Shown here piece after piece: positions 55,413 to 64,000 of a DNA stretch of 64,000 bases. Location of the stretch: assembly GCA_951217055.1 (NCBI GenBank), contig OX578285.1:47866024-47930023 (forward strand). Direction: 5' to 3'. Origin of the DNA: Gerris lacustris. Its lineage: Eukaryota > Arthropoda > Insecta > Hemiptera > Gerridae. The notes under the pieces were generated by a model. That model saw only the letters and a list, made by a program, of their open reading frames with translations. It was not told the DNA's origin and made no database searches. Numbering within the stretch: position 1 is the stretch's first letter; the number at the start of each line of letters is the position of its first letter. Position numbers and translations under genes: made by a program.

Positions 55413-58400
55413 TCATTTCTATTATACATCCCTATGGGTCAGACATGACATAGAGATACTGGTGTCTGCTGTTAAGAGTTAAATAATCATTTCTATTATA
55501 CATCCCTATGGGTCAGACATGACATAGAGATACTGGTGTCTGCTGTTAAGAGTTAAATAATCATTTCTATTATACACCCCTATGGGTCAGACATGACATA
55601 GAGATACTGGTGTCTGCTGTTGAGAGTTAAATAATCATTTCTATTATACACCCCTATGGGTCAGACATGACATAGAGATACCGTTGTCTGTTGTTGAGAG
55701 TTAAATAATCATTTCTATTATACACCCCTATGGGTCAGACATGACATAGAGATACTGGTGTCTGTTGTTGAGAGTTAAATAATCATTTCTATTATACACC
55801 CCTATGGGTCAGACATGACATAGAGATACCGTTGTCTGTTGTTGAGAGTTAAATAATAATTTCTATTATACACCCCTATGGGTCAGACATGACATAGAGA
55901 TACTGGTGTCTGTTGTTGAGAGTTAAATAATAATTTCTATTATACATCCCTATGGGTCAGACATGACATAGAGATACTGGTGTCTGCTGTTAAGAGTTAA
56001 ATAATCATTTCTATTATACACCCCTATGGGTCAGACATGACATAGAGATACTGGTGTCTGTTGTTGAGAGTTAAATAATCATTTCTATTATACACCCCTA
56101 TGGGTCAGACATGACATAGAGATACCGTTGTCTGTTGTTGAGAGTTAAATAATAATTTCTATTATACATCCCTATGGGTCAGACATGACATAGAGATACT
56201 GTTGTCTGTTGTTGAGAGTTAAATAATCATTTCTATTATACATCCCTATGGGTCAGACATGACATAGAGATACTGGTGTCTGTTGTTGAGAGTTAAATAA
56301 TAATTTCTATTATACATCCCTATGGGTCAGACATGACATAGAGATACTGTTGTCTGTTGTTGAGAGTTAAATAATCATTTCTATTATACATCCCTATGGG
56401 TCAGACATGACATAGAGATACTGGTGTCTGTTGTTGAGAGTTAAATAATCATTTCTATTATACACCCCTATGGGTCAGACATGACATAGAGATACTGGTG
56501 TCTGTTGTTGAGAGTTAAATAATAATTTCTATTATACATCCCTATGGGTCAGACATGACATAGAGATACTGGTGTCTGCTGTTAAGAGTTAAATAATCAT
56601 TTCTATTATACATCCCTATGGGTCAGACATGACATAGAGATACTGGTGTCTGCTGTTAAGAGTTAAATAATCATTTCTATTATACACCCCTATGGGTCAG
56701 ACATGACATAGAGATACTGGTGTCTGCTGTTGAGAGTTAAATAATCATTTCTATTATACACCCCTATGGGTCAGACATGACATAGAGATACCGTTGTCTG
56801 TTGTTGAGAGTTAAATAATCATTTCTATTATACACCCCTATGGGTCAGACATGACATAGAGATACTGGTGTCTGTTGTTGAGAGTTAAATAATCATTTCT
56901 ATTATACACCCCTATGGGTCAGACATGACATAGAGATACCGTTGTCTGTTGTTGAGAGTTAAATAATAATTTCTATTATACACCCCTATGGGTCAGACAT
57001 GACATAGAGATACTGGTGTCTGTTGTTGAGAGTTAAATAATAATTTCTATTATACATCCCTATGGGTCAGACATGACATAGAGATACTGGTGTCTGCTGT
57101 TAAGAGTTAAATAATCATTTCTATTATACACCCCTATGGGTCAGACATGACATAGAGATACTGGTGTCTGTTGTTGAGAGTTAAATAATCATTTCTATTA
57201 TACACCCCTATGGGTCAGACATGACATAGAGATACCGTTGTCTGTTGTTGAGAGTTAAATAATAATTTCTATTATACATCCCTATGGGTCAGACATGACA
57301 TAGAGATACTGTTGTCTGTTGTTGAGAGTTAAATAATCATTTCTATTATACATCCCTATGGGTCAGACATGACATAGAGATACTGGTGTCTGTTGTTGAG
57401 AGTTAAATAATAATTTCTATTATACATCCCTATGGGTCAGACATGACATAGAGATACTGTTGTCTGTTGTTGAGAGTTAAATAATCATTTCTATTATACA
57501 TCCCTATGGGTCAGACATGACATAGAGATACTGGTGTCTGTTGTTGAGAGTTAAATAATCATTTCTATTATACACCCCTATGGGTCAGACATGACATAGA
57601 GATACTGGTGTCTGTTGTTGAGAGTTAAATAATAATTTCTATTATACATCCCTATGGGTCAGACATGACATAGAGATACTGGTGTCTGCTGTTAAGAGTT
57701 AAATAATCATTTCTATTATACACCCCTATGGGTCAGACATGACATAGAGATACTGGTGTCTGTTGTTGAGAGTTAAATAATCATTTCTATTATACACCCC
57801 TATGGGTCAGACATGACATAGAGATACCGTTGTCTGTTGTTGAGAGTTAAATAATAATTTCTATTATACATCCCTATGGGTCAGACATGACATAGAGATA
57901 CTGTTGTCTGTTGTTGAGAGTTAAATAATCATTTCTATTATACATCCCTATGGGTCAGACATGACATAGAGATACTGTTGTCTGTTGTTGAGAGTTAAAT
58001 AATCATTTCTATTATACATCCCTATGGGTCAGACATGACATAGAGATACCGTTGTCTGTTGTTGAGAGTTAAATAATCATTTCTATTATACATCCCTATG
58101 GGTCAGACATGACATAGAGATACCGTTGTCTGTTGTTGAGAGTTAAATAATCATTTCTATTATACATCCCTATGGGTCAGACATGACATAGAGATACCGT
58201 TGTCTGTTGTTGAGAGTTAAATAATCATTTCTATTATACATCCCTATGGGTCAGACATGACATAGAGATACTGTTGTCTGTTGTTGAGAGTTAAATAATC
58301 ATTTCTATTATACATCCCTATGGGTCAGACATGACATAGAGATACTGTTGTCTGTTGTTGAGAGTTAAATAATCATTTCTATTATACATCCCTATGGGTC

Positions 58401-60073
58401 AGACATGACATAGAGATACCGTTGTCTGTTGTTGAGAGTTAAATAATCATTTCTATTATACATCCCTATGGGTCAGACATGACATAGAGATACCGTTGTC
58501 TGTTGTTGAGAGTTAAATAATCATTTCTATTATACATCCCTATGGGTCAGACATGACATAGAGATACCGTTGTCTGTTGTTGAGAGTTAAATAATCATTT
58601 CTATTATACATCCCTATGGGTCAGACATGACATAGAGATACTGTTGTCTGTTGTTGAGAGTTAAATAATCATTTCTATTATACATCCCTATGGGTCAGAC
58701 ATGACATAGAGATACCGTTGTCTGTTGTTGAGAGTTAAATAATAATTTCTATTATACATCCCTATGGGTCAGACATGACATAGAGATACTGTTGTCTGTT
58801 GTTGAGAGTTAAATAATCATTTCTATTATACATCCCTATGGGTCAGACATGACATAGAGATACCGTTGTCTGTTGTTGAGAGTTAAATAATCATTTCTAT
58901 TATACATCCCTATGGGTCAGACATGACATAGAGATACCGTTGTCTGTTGTTGAGAGTTAAATAATCATTTCTATTATACATCCCTATGGGTCAGACATGA
59001 CATAGAGATACCGTTGTCTGTTGTTGAGAGTTAAATAATCATTTCTATTATACATCCCTATGGGTCAGACATGACATAGAGATACTGTTGTCTGTTGTTG
59101 AGAGTTAAATAATCATTTCTATTATACATCCCTATGGGTCAGACATGACATAGAGATACCGTTGTCTGATGTTGAGAGTTAAATAATCATTTCTATTATA
59201 CATCCCTATGGGTCAGACATGACATAGAGATACTGGTGTCTGTTGTTGAGAGTTAAATAATCATTTCTATTATACATCCCTATGGGTCAGACATGACATA
59301 GAGATACCGTTGTCTGATGTTGAGAGTTAAATAATCATTTCTATTATACATCCCTATGGGTCAGACATGACATAGAGATACCGTTGTCTGTTGTTGAGAG
59401 TTAAATAATCATTTCTATTATACATCCCTATGGGTCAGACATGACATAGAGATACCGTTGTCTGTTGTTGAGAGTTAAATAATCATTTCTATTATACATC
59501 CCTATGGGTCAGACATGACATAGAGATACCGTTGTCTGATGTTGAGAGTTAAATAATCATTTCTATTATACATCCCTATGGGTCAGACATGACATAGAGA
59601 TACCGTTGTCTGTTGTTGAGAGTTAAATAATCATTTCTATTATACATCCCTATGGGTCAGACATGACATAGAGATACCGTTGTCTGTTGTTGAGAGTTAA
59701 ATAATCATTTCTATTATACATCCCTATGGGTCAGACATGACATAGAGATACTGTTGTCTGTTGTTGAGAGTTAAATAATCATTTCTATTATACATCCCTA
59801 TGGGTCAGACATGACAGAGAGATACCGTTGTCTGATGTTGAGAGTTAAATAATCATTTCTATTATACATCCCTATGGGTCAGACATGACATAGAGATACC
59901 GTTGTCTGTTGTTGAGAGTTAAATAATCATTTCTATTATACATCCCTATGGGTCAGACATGACATAGAGATACCGTTGTCTGTTGTTGAGAGTTAAATAA
60001 TCATTTCTATTATACATCCCTATGGGTCAGACATGACATAGAGATACCGTTGTCTGATGTTGAGAGTTATATA
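55413..60073. repeat. 74-bp satellite, 63 monomers, with higher-order repeats
   Basis: AGACATGACATAGAGATAC recurs from 55441 to 60029 at exact 74-bp steps, 63 times without a single indel. Monomers differ only at a few sites: CATCCC/CACCCC, ACTGGTG/ACCGTTG/ACTGTTG, CTGCTGTTAAG/TTGTTGAG/GATGTTGAG, AATCATTT/AATAATTT. Fifteen successive monomers (55441-56550) repeat in the same variant order at 56551-57660, a 1,110-bp higher-order unit, followed by a partial third pass. The right half (57957 onward) is more uniform and shows a five-monomer (370-bp) unit repeated. The last monomer ends in TTATATAATCAAG at about 60065-60077. Confidence 0.98.
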
Positions 60074-60075
60074 AT

Positions 60076-61159
60076 CAAGTTTCAGCAAATGTTGGCGCTT
60101 GTTGATTGAAACTTAAAAGAAGAAAATAGCTACTATTTAATACAAATTGATTTGACCACTTTGCGGTCACTATCAGCGAACTGATATTGCAGAAAGAACT
60201 TCATGACTATGAGTAGTTTCCACAAAATATCGGGGCAAAAATACAATAATTTTCTACAAATTAGAGATGTTTAGAAGGTAGAAACGGCATTGTAGAAACC
60301 AATTTTTCTATTTTTAAACTAAATTAATGCATTCTATATTTTAATAAATATGTACTTGAAGTAACTCGTTACATGATCGTGTGTATGCACAGTGATTGTC
60401 GTCCGGTACAAGATATCTAGCCGTACTTGTGTATCTAGGTTGTTATGTCCTCCGGCCGAGTCGTCACTTGAATTCAGGTCACGTTACCTGTAGTAGCCCG
60501 AGACTTTTGAAGAGAGCTGAGAGCTCCACTTCAGTCATAAGGCGAGACGTGCCAAGGATTTCTAGCCAGTCTAATATCAAGACGGAATCTCAGTAATAGA
60601 GGTTTGCGATGTTAGCAAATAATATGTAAATATTTTAAACATAATATCTAATAATACCTCACCTTTTTTATTTGTAAGCGTGAGGTGGGTTTACGTATAA
60701 TAGTAATGAAACTGTTATGCAACTTGTCTCGTTTATCTAGGATTTAAAAACTTCATCTCGTGGATTTTTCTTCTCTACTTAGCAAAACTAATATATAATA
60801 TATTCGTAAGCTTGCTTATTGCTTAAGCAACTCGAATAATATGGTAATACTAATAAACGAGCCTAAAATTTGCTTCTTCGTATAATAATGTAGGTGTAGG
60901 TAGTCTAAACTTTGAAACTTGAAAGGTTCAAGTAGCAGTCTAAGGATTCTTTTAATTATTGTCACGGCGAAATGGCTGCTGTAGAAAGGCGTACGTACTG
61001 ATTTGAATAGCAATTTGTTTTTTTTCGGTAATGTATGGATATTAAATAATTGAGAATATCGAGGTCAATGCATATTCTAGAATTCTAGAGCAAAAATAGT
61101 ATTTATATCCACCAGCCACCAATAAAATTCTGCATGACTAGAATAACAAAATAACAAGA
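60076..61159. other. Unassigned DNA
   Basis: No repeat partner. The 66-residue frame at 60396-60596 is GC-richer than its surroundings but has no recognised motif. The minus frame at 60816-61013 is likewise unsupported. Confidence 0.4.
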
Positions 61160-61366
61160 ATTTAAATCAAATTATAATTATTATTAACTACGGGAAACAG
61201 ACAGTGAAAACACACTGTGCACTCCTGTGCCGGGATTTGAACCACGGGCCTCTATATTTCCAGTATAGCGCTCTTCCATCTAGCCCGTGGTTCAAATCCC
61301 GGCACAGGAGTGTATTTTTCACTGTCTGTTTCCCGTAGTTAATAATAATTATAATTTGATTTAAAT
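61160..61366. mobile_element. Foldback element with tRNA-like core, copy 2
   Basis: Inverted arms of about 86 bp (AAATCAAATTATAATTATTA, ACGGGAAACAGACAGTGAAAA, CTCCTGTGCCGGGATTTGAA). Read on the minus strand the centre has a tRNA-like order: A-box-like TAGATGGAAGAGCGC (61282-61268), a 5-bp stem CTATA/TATAG around the 7-nt loop CTGGAAA, then B-box-like GGTTCAAATCC (61243-61233). A second B-box-like word sits on the plus strand at 61289-61299 because of the symmetry. The acceptor stem is not canonical. It is probably a relic, not a working tRNA. Confidence 0.85.
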
Positions 61367-62379
61367 TAAAATTTAACTTTCCGTAGTATGAAAACTACCA
61401 AAAACTTAAAAATTGAAATTCAAAATAACAAGTCAATTCGAGGTGAGTCGTTCGTCGCCGTCAAAACATTAATCGATTATTAAATAATGATACTGTACCA
61501 AATACTAGTTTATTTAAATTTTGAAAGTTACGAAATCCTTATATAAACCTAATAAATAACGAGGCAAATGTGGCTGTTACGGGGAAAGTCGACGTGGTAA
61601 AATATTGCTCAAGTCGACTGTCTACAGGAAATTCATTTTTTCCACTCTTTTTTTGAAAAGTACAAATATTCCATTTCTATTCTTGTGGTTCGGTTGGGAA
61701 TAAGATTGCAAGCTGAAGAGATAGAATATTCATTTAATTTCCAACCTAACCTATCCGGAATATTAGATCACAAAGCCTGCTTCAATTCAATGTTCAATAT
61801 GAAATATTCAAATGTAAACGTGAATTTTATTTACCAGTTATGTTGGGAATAGCCGATTTAGTGAAATAATATCTTGTTTAAATTATTCCTTGTTCAACAG
61901 TTACGTCGACAGTTATCGATTATGAAACAGTGTAGATATTTTAAACCTTGACTTTTAATTCTTTTTATCGTTTGAATATTGTAAATAATTTGTTGCTACA
62001 TGTTGAAATATTTCTTCACCGAGTGAAGGAAAGAATCATCGTAGAAATAATGCGGTACATAGAGTAATTCTTAATTATTACCTTAAGAATATTCTTTGAT
62101 AACAATTAATACTCATTTCAGACACAGAATGATTTCCCGGTTCGTAAGTTGCATACACAATATGCCGGCTCTAATTAAAAATTAATAAAATGTATTCTTC
62201 CTTTTACGACTAGACCTAGACGTAACTTAAGATAAGCCACTAATAATTGTTGAGCAATTAATATAACAGTAGTGTAACAATTCACATTTAATTAGTCCAT
62301 AGTTGGGTGTCACGGATTACTGACACTAATGCCAAGGTTGTTATCATTTGATACCTTGAAGAAAAAAAGATATCGGCGG
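61367..62379. other. Foldback flank and unassigned DNA
   Basis: 61375-61420 (TTTAACTTTCCGTAGTATGAA, AAAACTTAAAAATTGAAA) is shared with 21568-21615. 61433-61475 resembles the GAGGTGAGTCGTCG..CATTA..CGATTAT end of family I. The rest is unassigned. Confidence 0.5.
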
Positions 62380-62668
62380 AAAAATTCAACAAAGTTGTAC
62401 AAAGTATGCAATACCTAAAGAAAATGCAACAAGAAGTCGTACAAAGTATGTATACCTAAAGAAAATGCAACAAGAAGTTGTACAACGTGTGTAAACCTAA
62501 AGAAAATGCAACAAGAAGTTGTACGAAGTATGCATTCCTAAAGAAAATGCAACAAGAAGTTCTACATATTATGTATACTTAAAAAAAAATTCAACAAGAA
62601 GTTGTTCAGAGCATGTAAACCTAAAGAAAATGCAACAAGAAGTTGTAAAAAGTATGTATACTTAAAGA
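62380..62668. repeat. 41-bp minisatellite, about 7 copies
   Basis: CTAAAGAAAATGCAACAAGA and AGTTGTACAAAGTATGTATAC recur at about 41 bp. Units vary by substitution and by a few 1-bp changes (CTTAAAAAAAAATTCAAC near 62578). Confidence 0.92.
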
Positions 62669-62682
62669 CAGGGGATGCCTAT

Positions 62683-62698
62683 CCCCCCCCCCCCCCCC
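62683..62698. repeat. Poly(C) run
   Basis: About 16 consecutive C just right of the 41-bp array. Confidence 0.9.
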
Positions 62699-63004
62699 AA
62701 GGCATATGGCGCAAATTCAATTAAAAAACGATTAAGAATTTAAAATATAATAAAATATGGACAATAGACATTAACAACTAATTAATAATAAACATACATA
62801 ATTTTAACAAATATTAAGTATAAACCTATACAAATTTACAAATGGTTACTTTTTAATTTAATTGAAATATTTTACTGAGGTTGTTTATTTAAAGTTTACT
62901 ATTTACTATTTTAATTAATACAAATCGATGTATTCTTAATTTCAATGGAATTAATATGAGACTAACATGTTTGTTAATTTATTCCATGAGAATGTATTCA
63001 TTTT

Positions 63005-63593
63005 ATCTACGATTCATACGAAATATAAACATTATTTCTCTGTTTAGATGCGTAGATAGTGATTCTTTACGTAGTTGTATTCATTGCGCATGCACGTTTC
63101 ATAATTCCTCTTTTTTCCGCCCTAGTGCGGTAAAAAAAAAAGAATTCATCACCTTAATGCACGATTAGCGAGAATGTTTACATTTAACAAAACTAATTTG
63201 CTGTTTGTTTAAAAAGTAACTGTTTATATCAAGTTTTTAGTGGAAAACAATGAGTGATTTAAGTGATTATGACGAAAATTAGGAGAATAATACGCCTCCC
63301 GAAATGATTAATCCATCACCAAATACAACTGATGAATTAATGTCATCTTTATCAAATGAGAAATACGAACTTACATACAGGAAGTTAATTAAATATTTGT
63401 TTCTGCATTTATTATTAAAATATTAAAATCCAACAATCGTAGATAAAGTACGGTACGCAACTCGTGCGAAAACTGCATTTTGCTTTGCTCGTGTGGTTTT
63501 ACTATCTTCCCTGTCGCTCGGGTGCAAACTCCACACCCGCATGAAAAATGCTACTTTCCGCACTAGACGCGTAATGTACTATTATATTTATTC
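63005..63593 (+). mobile_element. Dispersed family C, copy 3
   Basis: ATCTACGATTCATACGAAAT, TGTTTAGATGCGTAGATAGT, CATTGCGCATGCACGTTTCA, the centre CCGCCCTAGTGCGG, AACAAAACTAATTTGCTGTT, an ATGAGTGATTTA start at 63250, CAATCGTAGATAAAGTACGG, GTGCAAACTCCACACCCGCA and a GCGTAATGTACTATTAT end. The leader frame stops at GAAAATTAG (63280). The region around the centre is AATTCCTC..GAATTCATC, so the palindrome is imperfect here. Confidence 0.82.
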
Positions 63594-64000
63594 GAAATGT
63601 AAGGATAGTCGCTATTTATATACATAAAATGTACTTGAATAACGACAGTACACTTATAGAAGGAAATAAATATTAACTAAAAGAGAAATAAAATAACTTT
63701 AACGTAGTTTATTAAAGATATTTTAATATCTAAATATTTTTTTAAAAATATTTTAAAGATGTTTATTAAGATAAACATAAAACGATCGTGCCTTATGAAA
63801 ATTACCTAGGAGTAAAAGTAAAAATTTACATTATTGAACGCTTGACAAGTGTCTTGTGTAATCCAACTGAAGAGTTTTATTTAAAAATTAAAGTTTAAAG
63901 CCGATGCATTGCCTAACTAAGCAGACAAAAATTATTCATGCTACAGTAGTTTTAAATAATATACATATTAATAATAAGTTTGAAGCATGTTCGTATACTT
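63594..64000. other. Unassigned AT-rich DNA
   Basis: No gene or repeat partner recognised to the window end. Confidence 0.4.

Noticed and set aside
55413..60073. CRISPR-like regular spacing
   Set aside because: There are no spacers. The whole 74-bp unit repeats, and the genome is clearly eukaryotic.
61227..61305. Functional tRNA gene
   Set aside because: The core has A-box-, anticodon-arm- and B-box-like parts, but the T-stem pairs poorly, the acceptor stem is not canonical and it sits in a foldback element.

Overview
The window looks like intergenic or intronic DNA from an arthropod, most likely an insect. It is AT-rich and eukaryotic in style. It holds many transposon relics (hAT with 8-bp target duplications, Tc1/mariner-like with TA, piggyBac-like with TTAA, non-LTR retrotransposon 3' ends, tRNA-derived short elements), long AT microsatellites and about ten tandem arrays. 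I recognise no intact host gene, rRNA or functional tRNA, and no prokaryotic gene organisation, virus or CRISPR array. The species cannot be named from this sequence. Nearly all open frames come from arrays, transposon fragments or chance.

Layout. 0.3-4 kb: dispersed repeat A, a 69-bp minisatellite, a hAT-like element and a 5'-truncated LINE. 5.3-5.9 kb: inverted-repeat element E. 7.3-10.1 kb: a 2.76-kb hAT-type element that carries a 62-bp satellite. 10.2-13.9 kb: 52-bp, 152-bp and 93-bp tandem repeats. 13.9-15.0 kb: a three-level nest (Tc1-like element, hAT, hAT MITE). 17.4-23 kb: a dense block of dispersed families C, D, E, F, B and H plus a foldback with a tRNA-like loop. 24-31.4 kb: MITEs, a hAT, a SINE-like relic, a 50-bp array, a ~60-bp array entered by a hAT MITE, and an inverted transposase fragment. 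31.4-36 kb: further copies of A, C and K. 36.2-39 kb: an RTE-like LINE fragment split by a hAT that itself holds another MITE. 41-45.5 kb: a hAT, then families B, F and A with a palindrome. 46.7-49.2 kb: families I and D, a small inverted-repeat element and a SINE-like relic. 49.9-52 kb: a 53-bp array and a piggyBac-like element. 54-55 kb: a Tc1-like element with a nested MITE. 55.4-60.1 kb: a 4.66-kb satellite of 63 monomers of 74 bp with higher-order structure. 61-64 kb: a second tRNA-like foldback, a 41-bp array and a third family C copy.

There is no gene pathway to describe. The strongest signals are structural: eight elements whose ends can be fixed by target duplications, several nests that give a relative order of events, a family (C) whose three copies keep the same short frame beside a palindrome, and an indel-free satellite with a 15-monomer higher-order repeat. 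One short stretch near 25.2-25.4 kb could be a host exon, but the support is weak. Dispersed families are given arbitrary letters (A-K); they were matched by eye, so boundaries are approximate unless a target duplication is stated.
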